From Primula veris (taxonomy: Eukaryota > Streptophyta > Magnoliopsida > Ericales > Primulaceae): 64,000 nucleotides of DNA. Positions 16,344-29,200 of the stretch are shown here, piece after piece (the first letter of the stretch is position 1; each line of letters starts with the position of its first letter). The notes beneath the pieces were generated by a model. It had not been told where the DNA came from, searched no databases, and saw only the letters and a list, made by a program, of their open reading frames with translations. The position numbers and the translations under genes were made by a program. The stretch is taken from positions 31,450,795 to 31,514,794 of the forward strand of contig OY821740.1 in NCBI GenBank assembly GCA_963682055.1, read 5' to 3'.

Positions 16344-19300
16344 TTACTCAATGGAAAGATAAACCTCCGATGGACTGAAAGTAGCATTATCACTCACACT
16401 ATAACTCAATTTACGGGCCATGTGTAACGAACGCCAACCATCGATACATGTCAATTTCTTGTGATCTACATCTGGAATTATTTGCTTATCAAAACTATCC
16501 AAAATCTTCTCAGCTTTACCTAGAAGAACAATTGTGCGGCGGATACTTTCTTCTCTCTCTTCAACCGGGCTACGATGACACTCCAAAGGTATAGCTCTTA
16601 ACAAATTTGTGAAACAAGCTCTGAAAATATCAGCTATCATAATAGACAACCTCTCGAATAATCTCTCTCCACCTTCATAATCTCTAGCTTCATAATTCGA
16701 TAAAATTGTTCGACTTATCCTATACATAGTATTCGAGGCCAACACTTTTATCGGCCATTTCGAAGGACTTTCCACTAGACATACGCGTATATCTCTTTCT
16801 TTATTCTCCAAGTACTTGGTTTTGGCGATTTCCGCGAGCTCTTCGAGTATCTTTTCAGGGCTATTATACTGGCGACTCATCTTTCGTAGATCTATATCTA
16901 ACCAGCGGTGATAAAGCTCGACTTTCAGCCACAAAATCTCAGCAGTCTTTCTGACATTTTCAAATTTTCCGTCTTCGTCAAAATTATTCTCTACTACTCT
17001 TACGTATGTGAGTCCTTCATTTACACTCTTTATCAATTGTTTAACCATGCCTTCACTAATTCCAGGAAGTGAAATCGCTATGCACGTTACTGTCACTATT
17101 GGTAAAGCCCAACAATTAGGAGGCTCTTCCGGGTGAAGAGAAGGAACATTTTCGCTATCAAATTCATAAACTCCTTTTATTTTTTCTAAAGAAGGACATT
17201 TTTTGACAAATTCCAAAAAAGTCCTTGGCTCTTTCCTTTTACCACGCGAAAACCAATGACGAGTAGCATCCCGATTATCTTCTATCATTAAATCGACCAA
17301 AACCTCTTCCCCTTCAAGGTGCAAAACGAAACGGCTCATATTGTTCATCTCCGACCCTAACGACTCCGAAACCGATTCATCGTTCGTAGTAGCATTATCA
17401 AATGTTATCAACCACCAACATCTTTTGCAATAAAGATAGCATATTAGAAACTTGCTCATAACGAAAACAGAAACCAATCTAACAACTTTGCTCATCACCA
17501 CAACCCCTTTCTGCACCCGAATACAAGACTCCAAAAACAATATCTTCAAATCGTGGGCGAACTTTTTCCCGTGACGACCACCATAATGAAAATAAAAAGG
17601 ACACTCTCTCCACTCCACCAAAACCTGTATCCAATAGCTCTCCACTTTAAACTGCGGTCTACAAGCTATCTTCGCCTTTTTCGGACACCTAAAATTAACA
17701 GCCGTAAAAAACCTAAATCCCGGCCCAACAGTCCCTACAACAACAGCAACGATCTGCGACACAAGAACTAAAGTCGTAGACCACTTATAATCCGAATCCC
17801 CCTTACAAAAATCAAACTTTCCCGGCATAAAATGCGACCTCAACACTGCCTCCCCCAACGCCATTGCACTCAACAAACAAAAAGCCCCTGAAGCTGTACA
17901 CGTGGCGGATCGTCCAACCACAAACTGGGGCCCACAAGTATGTGCCATCATCCAGAATTTACCCAAATCGCCCCTCAGTTTCTCAACAACCGACCCTTTC
18001 TGGGCCTTAACCGCCTCGCACTCCTCCACCGCCATTTTGTACTTCTTCCTATACTTCATTTCGAAGTAGGATTTCGTCGCGGGGACAGTTAAAGCGGTCG
18101 AACACAGAATAACCAACAGTATAAGCATAACAAGCATTAGAAACGCGTGTTCCTTCCAAAACACGTATATCACGCCGGTCCCTAGCTGTATACACACGTT
18201 GACAATCGACGTAACTACTAAAATAACTAAAGCTAATACGTTAGCGAATATTTCTTTATCCTGCATAGTGCCTACGGAAGGGAGGGTGTTGGCGATTACC
18301 TGATAAAACCCGTAGAGTTTAGAGGAATTTCGACGAGAAAAAAGAAATAACTGAAGAGAAACCTAGAATTTATGGGAGAAACAGACTTAGGGTTTACCCC
18401 TTGTTCGGGGATTACTATGATCTAATACCATTAATTATGAATGTTTTATCATTTAGTACCTTGAACTACGGGATTTGCGGTACATTAACTATACACTCTT
18501 TTAGCATTTGAATCATTTGATACAAACACGTAAATACCTTCATAGTTGATGGTACTAGGTATATATTTGAAAGTTGGTGTATTATAGTTGATAGTTTTAT
18601 CACTTTTAATTGCATTTTTGTATGAGATGATAAAAATTGTATAGTTATGGTACTAAATATAAAACTTGTAATTCATGGTATTAAACAGTAAAACGTTCAT
18701 AGTTAATTTCCTTTTTTGATCCCAAAATAAGTGTCCGTTTTCCTTTTTTTAAGTAAAATTTTTATTTTTATTTTTTTAAAAAGTCACTCTTGGGTTGTTA
18801 AATCATATCAAATTTACACTTATAAACTCATATATTAACTAAGAAATAGCTTTTATTTGAAAATTAAGATTTTTTGAGATTTTTTTTATTGAATTTTAAG
18901 TGAAATCGTTTCAAGTAGTTAAATATCACAGTTTTCGAAACATAACACTTATTTATGGACGGACGAAGTATTAAATAATAATAATCCTCATTTTTTTATA
19001 ACGAATCAATTCATAATCGAAACAGAGAGTACCGACAATGCGAATAATAAAACAACAATTTAGTCCAAATAAATAACAAAAAGAAGCGGTACCGTGCAGA
19101 GGAGGGCGGAGGAGCTGAGCTTGGAGAGCTGGTCATGGTGACGTGGCATGGGTGTGTTGAGGTCGACGGAGAACTTGACGGCGACGGATATCAGGGTCAA
19201 GGTAGCGGCGTTGAGGGAGAAAAGAGAGGTCGGAAACCAAAGCTTACGACAGCGGAGGGAGTAGACTGCGTCGTAAGCCATGGCAGCAGCGCAGGCTACG

Positions 19301-19395
19301 GAAGCCGCAGCGATGTAAACGCCGATCCAAGGAAGTGGGTTGCTGAACCGGGTCGAGTCTAGCTCGCCGCTCGATGTGCACCCCATTGTCACCAT
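16344..19395 (-). CDS. Plant multi-pass membrane protein, unnamed family (752 aa)
   Basis: Two exons: 19093-19395 (101 codons, donor tgcacg|gtaccg) and 16344-18299 (651 codons plus stop, acceptor tttatcag|gtaatc). They join in phase 0. The start is MVTMGCTSSGEL; the second Met is an equally good start. Exon 1 has two hydrophobic segments (about residues 22-43 and 53-75) around a conserved-looking RKLWFPTSLFSLNA. Exon 2 adds segments near 115-145, 150-175, 225-250, 280-305, about 375-395 and a weaker one near 505. It ends in a long soluble C-terminal region without a known fold. I recognise the pattern as a plant-specific family of uncharacterised membrane proteins: an N-terminal exon ending DQLSKLSS.ALLCT, then NTLPS.GTM.DKEI..NV.AL. 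I know no assigned role. No frameshift or stop is seen. Confidence 0.85.
18716..18974. mobile_element. Degenerate MITE-like sequence in the intron
   Basis: 'cccaaaataagtgtccg' at about 18721 is roughly mirrored by 'acacttatttatggacggacgaagta' at about 18945-18970, as in old MITEs with 'cgtccataaataagtgt' ends. The arms are poorly matched and no target duplication could be fixed. It lies in the intron (18300-19092) of the membrane protein gene. Confidence 0.35.
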
Positions 19396-19542
19396 TTTAT
19401 TTTTTTTATTGTTTTTATTATGTATGTATCTATTTATGTATAGCAGTTTAGGTGTGATTTTGATAGAGTGAATATGCCTGGAGATTCTTTCTTTTGCTGG
19501 TTTTAATTTTTAGAAATGTTCTTCTTAATTTATTAATTTATT
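19396..19542. promoter_or_regulatory. Probable promoter/leader of membrane protein gene
   Basis: Only about 150 bases separate the start codon at 19395 from the Copia element. No clear TATA box is visible on the minus strand in this short interval. The promoter is either very compact or has been interrupted by the insertion. Confidence 0.3.
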
Positions 19543-19547
19543 AGTTT

Positions 19548-19771
19548 TGTTGTGTGACATATTAGCTCGTTATAGATAAATATAGAGATATGTATAGATA
19601 TAGAGATAGATATGAGAGAGACAACAATAGAGTCTTTATTAATTAGAATGTATATGAATGAATGTAAAATACAAGACCCCTACCCCTCTTTATATAGATA
19701 GAGGGGTAGGGTTATAAGCCCACTTGGGCCCATAAAGTACAAGCCCAATAGTCCAATAATATCCTACAACA
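19548..19771 (-). repeat. Copia 3' LTR (left copy)
   Basis: Read on the minus strand it begins TGTTGTAGGATATTATTGG and ends ATATGTCACACAACA. It carries CTATATAAAG (TATA-like) and AATAAAG (poly-A-signal-like) words. Confidence 0.9.
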
Positions 19772-19782
19772 CTCCCCCTTTG
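19772..19782 (-). promoter_or_regulatory. Copia polypurine tract
   Basis: On the minus strand this reads AAAGGGGGAG immediately before the LTR. This is the expected position and composition for the primer of plus-strand DNA synthesis, and it fixes the orientation of the element. Confidence 0.8.
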
Positions 19783-19839
19783 GACGTCTTGAATTCTTCG
19801 TCTTCATGCAGTCGATCTAAGTCGAGTTCATTCGCAATA

Positions 19840-20290
19840 CTAAACACATAAAAACCTTAGGGACGGAAAACCCAGTGTGGGACAAAACCGGTACCTAGGA
19901 GAAACTGTGTAGCCGAATGATATAGGCCGAAATTCCATGTAATTAACTAACCACAAAACAGTGTGCCTCATCAAAACCTTGTCAGAGCAAACCCAATGGG
20001 AAAATCTCTGATCGAAGGAAAAAGAGTGCAACAATGGTAGTAGTATGGATCAACCACAAAACAGCTGCCTCATCAAAACCTTGCTAGAGTAAACCCAGTG
20101 GGAAAAAATCTCTAGTCGAAGGACAAAAAAGTACACAGTGGTAAGAAGTATACAACAGGATACTCCCCCTAATTTCGGCAATCTTAAGTGAGGTATGATG
20201 GGAACGTGTCTCGCTAAAAACCTTGCCAAGGAAAACCCAGTGGGAAAAAACCTTGGTCTAAGGACAAAAAGAGTACACGAGCATGCGACT
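19840..20290. repeat. Tandem repeats in the Copia 3' non-coding region
   Basis: Four diverged units share 'catcaaaaccttg..agag.aaacccagtgggaaaa..ctc.gtcgaaggacaaa' (near 19845, 19970, 20068 and 20215). A second motif, 'ggatgctccccctcacttgcacacgac.gggtgc', repeats at about 20290 and 20370. Blocks of this type are common between pol and the 3' LTR of plant Copia elements. Confidence 0.75.
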
Positions 20291-20599
20291 GGATGCTCCC
20301 CCTCACTTGCACACGACAGGGTGCGAAGATTTCGACTAAGTAGTAATTAGTGCAATAAGCATTCACCTGGATGCTCCCCCTCACTTGCACACAACTGGGT
20401 GCAAAGATTTCATATTCCAAGAAAGAGTACGAGCATTCGACTGGATGCCTCATTTACTTACATACGACTGAATGCAAGAAAATCTAACGTGGAATAGAAC
20501 GAGCATTCAACTGGATGTTCTTAAACTTCATTTGTGAAGATTAATTTCGGCAAGAAATGCTAAATAGCATAATGTAGTCATGTCTCTCTTGATCAATAA

Positions 20600-23500
20600 C
20601 AACAAGTTGTCTTCTATGACAAGTGTTTTATCTGGATCGTGAGACAGAACATATGTAATTCAAATATGACTAATACTAGCTCGAAGCCATATACACTCTC
20701 TAGTCGTCTCATAGAGCACGAATAGATCAGAGTGATTCACTTGGAGTCATTCCAAGACCTCCAAGATGTCGCCTTATTCCTAATGGTAAAGACATACCAT
20801 GTTAGGAATATCCCTTATGCGGGTATGATAAGTAACAGGCATCGGTATAACCGAAAAAGGGTTGCGTTAATTCGAGTACCGAAGGGGGTAGGTACACTCG
20901 ATGACGCAAATGGGATAAACTAGCCCACTTCCAAAATTACCATAAGGTAAGGGAATGTGTCTTTAGTGCCATTTCGATGGCAGCGTGTTAGCGCGATGTT
21001 GTGTCGAGCTATACCATTCACAACAGACGAGATGTTCGTCCTAGCACATTAAACCAAGTACAATGATGCGCTTATTGTACGTAGATATGAACATTATTGT
21101 TCAATATCTCTTCATCGTCTCATCAGGGACGGACTGGGTCTATATCAATGTCTAGTGATCGAACGATCATGGGAGAATCTGACGACTTAGCGTCATGATG
21201 ACTAAAACGTCATAACACCTTCTGGGTGTAGTCTGAATCATGGACTTAGATTCAATATTTACGGGACTCAATCATCAGGTTGAGTCACTACCGTGTCTTC
21301 CCAAAATCCTTCATCTCGAAGGCAAATCCAAAAATGGATCGCGTAATAAAACACGCAAGGGCATAATACTTGTTCAAGTATCCCAAGCTAATCAAGTACT
21401 CACTTAGGCGGGTATACCACATCCGCTCGGATTATATTAATCCATATAGTGAACGTCTCATTTAATTGAGATCGTGTTCCGTGGTCAGGAACTACTTGAT
21501 TCAAGCATTATGAAGTCACACAGGGACCTTCATCTGTATCGCTTTGTCTAAATCCCCATAGAGATAAAACTGTGACCACATTCATGGCTGCATACTCAGT
21601 TTTTCGGAAACTACTAAACTGGTAAAGTAGGGGACTGTTATAATGTCCATTACGAGGAAATCAACCATCTCGTAATCAATTCCAAGGTGTGAGAGAAGCC
21701 TTGCGCTACTAGGCGAGCATTCTACAATCTCATTATTCTCATCACTTTTCCTTACGAATAACCAAATAAACGAACTCGTTTAACATTGGTGGTGTTGGAT
21801 CTACAGGTCCGAACACACTTTCGCTAAGGAGTCTGCTTGGATTTTAAGTTTCCATTAGTACAGTCTATTCTCCGTTGACTTCAGGCAACGGTACATGGTT
21901 CTCTGTCATAATTTGCTCATATTATCAGTCGTCACCGAATATATGAATAAGTAATCAATGACAGTCTCATTTCGCTTCAATATCGTCTAAGATATCATGA
22001 TCGACAGATATTTCAAGATTCTCAGGATGAGGAGGAATCACACATCTCCTAGATCCTTTGTAATCTCGTGCGACAAACGAGTTTCAGTTCACCACCTCTG
22101 GGGCTGAACGAATTAAGAACCGGTCAACTTCCTCATATATTAGGAAGGAAGATAGACTGACGGCCGACGGCAGCGTCATTTGCTTGGTGGATTCGGCCAA
22201 AGCAACGTGTTACGACAGGAACACGGCGTCCGACAGGGACGTCTATCCTTGCAAGCATTTTGCAGCAGGTATAAATGATCTCGTGACATCTCATAAAGTC
22301 ATTAAATGCGTCTGGCATTTAGTTAGACTTGAGGGAGTCTATGCACTTACTTATCACTAAGTGCAGTTTTGGGGATCAAGCTAAGACTGAGTGGGTTATG
22401 CCACGTTACTTCACGTCGTTCCTTATCAACAGTAACGTGCAAATCTCCCCCTAACGACAGGGAGAACAGTCTTAGCGATGTCACTTTCGCATATCATGCG
22501 GTAAAGAGATCGCTTGCCAAGGTTACTCTATCAAATGATAGGCAGGAGATTCATAATCGACTTATGTCCCCTTCAGAGGTCCATATTTTGAACGCTAGAA
22601 CGGCTCAATCAAAATATTAATTAATCACTCTAAACACGCGTTAATATGAGACTTCTGTCTCATAACCAGTAACCAGCTGGTACGCATATGGTGTTTGAGT
22701 GTCTATGGGCCTCATAACGGACCAATGCAGCAAAATAGCATAACCCCACACGGAAATATAAATCTTGGTGCGCAAGACCAAGAAATGCGTGCAATTATTT
22801 GCAGTCGCATCATCAAACTTTCCGTGAGTCCATTTGGGTCTGAACATAATCTGAACATAATCGACAGGATGTTCAATTTCAATTTCCAAACTCAGGTAAT
22901 TCAAATCGAAATTTCGATTATTACTCTTCGGAATTATCAAGTCGACTAGACTTTTCAGGATAATCCGGATCATGAGCCATCAACTTAATGATAGGGCTAA
23001 AAGTTTGGAAAGTGCTGCATTTATGTGGACAACATTAAAATGTGACCATATTGTCGATGCATCAACCATAACCATTTATATTTATAGTCCGTCTTATGGT
23101 TGGATAAGTCCACAATAACTCCTTCAATTCTTTACAAGAATTCTACGAGTTCATTTCGTGATCTTTACACATACTAGTCTTTCAAAGTGAGCATTAATGG
23201 CATGAATTTCGGATTAATCGCGAAATATATTGTCAGAGAGAATCCAAATGCGATGCGATTATAAATCAAGCATCGTCTTTTGACCCGGGAATATCTCATC
23301 CGGTCAATGCCACAATATCAAAATGCTCTTATCAATCGACGACAGGCGAATGATATTACAGACAATCATGTCTTAGCATCTAAATCATTTATCATTTCGA
23401 CGACAGGCGAAATGATAAGCTAACTTTAAATGCTTTAAAGAATGTGGTAGCAACCACTTGAAAGACATTTCAACTCCTCTAAAATACGCTTTTGGTCGTA

Positions 23501-25010
23501 TTGAATGGAGGCTATGTAAAGAAATTTTAATTCTTTCATGAGCTATTACCAGATAACACTGGTTTTCTCGAATATTTTATAACTCAACAAGATACGGCAG
23601 GACCTACATGAGTATAAGAACTCATATTTGACAAATCAATTTGGTTTTACCAAAGATTTTGATTTTGGAACGACAGGTCCAGAATCATTGTCACTGAGTA
23701 CTCTTTTAGGCAAGTAGTTGGTGAAATTATGTGGTACCGTGTTACCCACTATTTCCAAAAAAATCAACTACACCACAAGTATTGCCTAAAATTTCATAAT
23801 TTAAAGTTTGGTCACATTTGTCAAAGGAATTTGCTCAAAACACTTTAAATTATTTCGAGAAATTTCATAAACAGGCAAACCATAATCCAAAAGTATGTCC
23901 AAATGGAAAAAATCATAATCCAAATGGAAAAACATAATCCAGATGAGCGAAAAAATGGCTCAATGATTTATCAAAATCAATAGAGAAAGGTACCAAACTT
24001 ATTTGAGCCACAAAACCGGGGGTCTCAAGAGTTTCCTTTCAGTTAGCTTTAACCACATTAACATCGGGTTTTTCACCTTTATAATAGTTATGAACTATTT
24101 AAGGAGTAACCGTGCATGACATTTGTCTTTATAGCATAGAGTTGCTTCATTGAGCATTATCTCTTGCTTTGTGACAACGGGTCATATTGTTCCGTTCAAT
24201 TACTGTCTTGGAGCCACAGGTTTTCGATTTTGACGATTGTCTAAAATTTCGCTTGGCTATGCGATTCATCGGGATCGCGACAGTTCGAGACAAATAACAC
24301 TTGTCTCGATTATCGATTCGTGGAAAAAAAATGTACACGAAGAGCATTAATATCAGGCAAACAATTCGCCATTGACCCAATAGGATTAAAATTACTCACC
24401 GGGGTAATTTTCTTATCCAATAACAGATGGGCGATAAAGGAACATTGTGAATATAAATTCACAATACTGCTTATGAAATACAATTTCCAAGCTAGTATTT
24501 TGGTGAAGGATTGCTCCAATATGTCAATTTCAGACATTTGTTCACCATAGACGTCATCACGTCTCAAATGTGGCGGCGGAATAAAATCAACGCCTTAGCA
24601 TTCATCCTGAGGGTAACAACAAACTCGTGTTTTACTCATCAAAGATGGCATCCAAAAAAAAATTTGGGCATCACATTTTCACACATCAGGGTGACTAACA
24701 TGTGGTGACGGAATAACATCAACGTCTAAACAGTCATTTCGCAAGTATGTTTTGCGATTTTTCTCATCATAGATGGCATCCAACATGTGTTGGGAGTTCT
24801 GGATTATTTTTCATATAAAACGACTGGTTTATATGTTTATGGTTTGCACAAGCACAAACTTTTTTTCCGAAACGACAGGTTCGAAAACATTAGTTTTGCT
24901 TCTCATGTGAATCGGTTCTCATTGATCGAACGACGGGTCGATACTGAAACACCAATTCGGCGAAACATACATCACTATATAAACACACTCGGGGAAATTA
25001 TTATTTAGTC
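20600..25010 (-). pseudogene. Decayed Copia gag-pol
   Basis: No frame longer than about 110 codons survives on the minus strand. At 22641-22973 the translation keeps an integrase-like pattern (IEIEHPVDYVQ...LRTKIYISVWGYAILLH), matching the part of Copia integrase after the catalytic core. At 22133-22318 it keeps LPDAFNDFM...RIDVPVG, matching the linker between integrase and reverse transcriptase in plant Copia. Their order agrees with Copia (integrase before reverse transcriptase). The gag and reverse transcriptase parts are presumably to the right and left, but I could not define them residue by residue. Confidence 0.7.
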
Positions 25011-25336
25011 AACCCCTTTCGGTAGCTCTATTTGAACACGACCAGGAAAGACGGTGAGGGGGGTGGGCACGAATGCCTCTTAAAAACCGACCTCATTAGG
25101 AGAACGACTTCCGCCTTTATCTTTCCTAGACATCGTATCCAAATAGCTGAGCCTATTTGGGGAAGATTCATAATTTTTCCAACTTAAATGTGAATATATA
25201 CGATTTTCGCATTTTATATATGGCAATAATATTAACAGCATAGAGAATATCTATCTAGATTAACCACATATATATAAACAGGCAGTAAATATATTTTAGG
25301 ATCTATCTAATCATGCAGGAGATTTGGTGTTATAAA

Positions 25337-25475
25337 CAAATCAATTTAAGATTATCAATCAATCCATAAAGATTCTAACATATCAAATCAAATCAATTTA
25401 AGATTATCAATCAATCCATAAAGATTCTAACATATTAAATCAAATCAATTTAAGATTATCAATTAGATCTAATCC
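25337..25475. repeat. 55-bp tandem repeat, 2.5 copies
   Basis: 'aaatcaatttaagattatcaatcaatccataaagattctaacatat' is repeated almost perfectly, with a third partial copy. It lies in the untranslated leader of the Copia element. Confidence 0.85.
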
Positions 25476-26390
25476 AATAATTTACTGGCATATGTGATAT
25501 TTATATATGATAATATCAAAAGATATGATTACGCTAACAAGATATCAATCAATTATCTATGTTTATTGCCATATTAATAATTCTATACATGGTAGTTTTA
25601 ACATGCAAGCAAAACAATATATTTTTAATTACCAATTAATTCTATATATGGTAATTTTTAACATGCAAAGTGGTTAAATATACATGGAAACATATCAATT
25701 TATTCAATTAACATGCAATTTTTATTCACTTGCCTTTTTAATAAATATATATATGCATGTGGGTGAATATTTAGACCGAATATTGACTTTTATAACACAT
25801 ATATACTGTTTTTATACATGTAATATACTACAGGGACTATCCGTGTAATTTCAGCAAACTATATATATATTTACAGCATTATTACTGCTTCAGTCCATAA
25901 TTTCAGACAAGTTTCAGTTTAGTCCTTGAGTAATTTCCAGAATAGTTTACAGCTTTCAGAGAATTACAAATCAGTACATACGTTTCAGTTTGTTGCAGAT
26001 TTAATCCGACAGATTAATACATGTTTTACAATTACATGATTTGGGTTATTTTGTATGATCTTATCAACAAATATGATTTTATAATCAACAATATGTGTGT
26101 TACGATCATATATAGTTATCCATACAAGTAACAAACTCTAATACACATGGATTATATACTACGGGATATTTATCATGTTTTAGTTATCCATAAAATAATA
26201 CGTGCGATCACATATATGGAATAAATTAAGTTTTGAATTCGGTACCTTACGCACGGTATGTCGATGAAGGTCGATATAGCAAAACCCTAAAAACCCGGAT
26301 AAACCTCAAGGTTTATAAATACCCAATATCCATCCGTTTACCAAAAATCTCCAATATCCGTGAGCGTATATTCTATTCTTCGCGAGCAAA

Positions 26391-26402
26391 GTGCCGATAA
26401 CG
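26391..26402 (-). promoter_or_regulatory. Copia primer-binding site
   Basis: On the minus strand CGTTATCGGCAC follows directly after the 5' LTR. The related CGTTATCAGCACG is, as I recall it, frequent at this position in plant Copia elements, whose primer is thought to be an internal part of a tRNA. Confidence 0.6.
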
Positions 26403-26626
26403 TGTTGTGTGACATATTAGCTCGTTATAGATATATATAGAGATATGTATAGATATAGAGAGAGATATGAGAGAGACAACAATAGAGTCTTTATTAATTA
26501 GAATGTATATGAATGAATGTAAAATACAAGACCCCTAACCCTCTTTATATAGATAGAGGGGTAGGGTTATAAGCCCACTTGGGCCCATAAAGTACAAGCC
26601 CAATAGTCCAATAATATCCTACAACA
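26403..26626 (-). repeat. Copia 5' LTR (right copy)
   Basis: 224 bp, with 3 substitutions against the left copy by eye. The TATA-like box (TATATAAA on the minus strand) is at about 26544-26551. Confidence 0.9.
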
Positions 26627-27014
26627 AGTTTCACTTTTTTATATTATTAATATATTAAAATTATTACATATGAGTTTTATATAACGGTGTAACAAACTGT
26701 GCCGCTAGTGTTTTTTGAATAGTAAATACTAACATTCTAAACAAATATTCAGTCGAACCTGCATTTAATGTGAGGGCAAATAGTCCATACATGAGTTTAT
26801 AGTCCCATTTTATTTTACAAGTTATCTGGTTACGGTGGCGGAACTAGTAAATTGAAATGTGAGGGATGGATAGTCCATACATGACTTTTTTTTCACTGAA
26901 CGTTAATTTTTCAATATTTTAATTATAATATATAGAAAATATATTTTTTTCATTAAATTATTTTTTTTTCTATATATTAAAGTAAATGGAGGAGGCACTC
27001 TCGACTGTCTTTAC

Positions 27015-27404
27015 ATAGTTACTTCAATGTAAAGTGGTTGTGGTGGTATCATAAGAGATGATAAACGTTTTTTAATTTTTGATTTCTCTTATTTTCCAGG
27101 CAATCACACTAACAATTATGCAGAATTGATGTTAATTAGAAATGGTCTGCTTATTTGTTATTGTCTTGATATGAGTAATATTTATGTGTAAACTAATTCA
27201 GAAATTTTATATAATTGGTGGGCTAAAAAGATAAAACCAGACCCTAAATTTGACACTATTTGGCTTGATATTTTAGCACTAATGAGTTTGGTTAGCAGTG
27301 ATCTGTGTCATATTTACAGGAAACAGAATCAGATTGCAGATGCTCTAACCAAACAAGGTGCTAATGGATTCGATAACACTTTTTTTACTGCCAATAACCT
27401 CTAG
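27015..27404 (+). pseudogene. RNase H-like domain fragment (RVT_3 type), non-LTR related
   Basis: The plus-strand frame reads CGGIIRDDKRF, then NNYAELMLIRNGLL, then NIYV*TNSEILYNWW, and finally HIYRKQNQIADALTKQGANG before a stop at 27402. This is the RNase H domain found at the C-terminus of plant LINE-like retroelements and related host proteins: GG.IRD, the acidic AEL, V.T(D/N)S and IADAL.K. One in-frame TAA replaces the residue before TNSE. There is no start and no reverse transcriptase nearby, so this is an isolated, dead fragment. Confidence 0.8.
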
Positions 27405-29195
27405 AATCACACTAATACAGTTTATCTGTTATATCAAAACGAGTTTCTTTGATTGAGAGGAAGTACTCATAATATATCTTTTTGCGAAACTTAGTTGGAT
27501 TATTATTGTTAGGATATTAAGGCTTTTTGCCTCGGTACATTTGGTTTGAATTATTTGCTTTATGCAAGTTTTTGATGTATGCACATAACATGGTTTTTTA
27601 CATTTTGCTAACATAAAAAATTTACTCTTTTAAGTTAGAGTTTTACTCTTGAATTTGCTCTTTAGATCGCATTGATCATATAGCTACAAGGAGAGATATA
27701 AGGATAGGGGGTATAATGAGTAAATAGCAAGTTCGTAGCAATTTTTTTCTTAAAATGATTAGAGAATTTGAACTGTTAATATTATGGTTTATTTTCCTGT
27801 TCTATTTGCTTTTTCGGCTTTCTTTGTATTTGTTAAGTTTACGACAATATTAATCACTTTGTTACCATTTTTCTTAAACGGAATAACCCATTATGGGGAC
27901 TTGTCTCATAATTTGAAAATTTTCTTCATTTTTAATAAAGGTTGTATATTGAGTAAAAAAAACATAATTACTTCAATGTCTTGTTTTGCTTTAATTTTCA
28001 TAATAAATGTGCATTGATAACATCTAATTAAAAAAGTCTTCATACATATTAAATGTTCTAATTAAACTAAAAACCAAATGAAACCGTCTTTTTGGAACAA
28101 AGCTAGTATATATATAAACAATTATTTGGTTTCTGAAAATATTTTCATGTGACATAGGAATGATCCGAATGTTTTATGTAAAAACAATATTGGTCTTTTT
28201 AGTGAACATAGCCACTTACACCACTCCAATGGTAAAATTCACATTATATTGAAAAAGAAATGGATTTTGTACAGTATATAATCGTTTGTAATTTTTACAT
28301 TGGTATTAGCTCCTATTTTGTCTTCTTAAGACTTCAATTTAAATTTATAAAAAAAGGACAAACTTATCACCCTCATTAAACTTGGATTAAATTTCTCTAC
28401 TTTCAATTTGGGCATATTAGTATTTTAATTGATAGTATAAGGGCTAAATAAAATTTAGTTCAAACAAAATGGAGTAGTAGTGTAGTATACATTTACTTAG
28501 GGTTGTGAAGTGTGAAGTTTCTCACTTAAACTTGAAAAACGTTACTCCATTTAAAGCTTAAAGTCAATGGAAGGCGACAATGGGTTTTGTTATTTTAAGT
28601 TTAAAATCAATGGAAGGCGACAATGAGTTTTGTTATTTTATGAAAATAATGGATTGTACAAAAATTTTGAATTAATAGTTTTGTTCTCAACACACAAAGC
28701 AGTTGAAAAATTCGGCAATAGTACTGGTTCCTTTTATAATTAGATAACCCACGAAAAAGTCAGTTGTTTTTTAGCCTTGCTAAATTTTGACACATTTTTT
28801 CAAAAAATACCCCAAGCCTGAAATTTTATCCCCAATATTAATAATACCCTTCAGCCAAAATATAATTACAAAAACAATTCTAGTCTTTTTGTTTTTACAC
28901 CCAACATAATAAATCATTCTTCTCTCTATCTCTTCAAAAACAAATAAATACTGTATGTGATCGATCTCACTATCATCCTCTTCGAGGTTTCTTTATTTTT
29001 CGAAAAAATTGATGATTCTGTCTAGGTAACATTTTATCAATATGTATAACTAATTTCATCTTCCCTTTGTTTTAGGTTATTTCATTCGAGGTATATAACA
29101 ATTGGGAAGTTACAATTCCATTTTTTTTTGTTTATGGTTTTTGACAAAGTTATGTTGCAGGCAATAATTCCTACCCGGATAGAAATTTTGTGTCT
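27405..29195. other. AT-rich DNA, 43-bp duplication at 28561-28641
   Basis: No gene is supported. A short tandem duplication (aatggaaggcgacaatg.gttttgttatttta, twice) lies at 28561-28641. Part of this stretch may belong to the Helitron whose 3' end is at 29233, but its 5' end was not found. Confidence 0.45.
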
Positions 29196-29200
29196 TACAT

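Larger units (their letters stand above)
19548..26626 (-). mobile_element. Ty1/Copia LTR retrotransposon with decayed gag-pol
   Basis: Two 224-bp direct repeats bound the element (19548-19771 and 26403-26626). Each starts TG and ends CA. The 5-bp target duplication agttt lies at 19543-19547 and 26627-26631. Orientation is minus: the polypurine tract (AAAGGGGGAG in the sense strand) abuts the left repeat, and the primer-binding-like CGTTATCGGCAC follows the right repeat. The repeats differ at 3 positions by my count, so insertion was recent. Yet the interior has no long open frame; only short minus-strand stretches still resemble Copia pol. This points to a non-autonomous copy that already carried a dead interior when it moved, using enzymes supplied in trans. 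Confidence 0.9.

Noticed and set aside
19135..19362. 75-codon plus-strand frame
   Set aside because: Shadow of exon 1 of the membrane protein gene on the other strand.
24787..25008. Plus-strand frames at 24.3-25.0 kb
   Set aside because: They lie antisense to decayed Copia gag-pol and show no family pattern.
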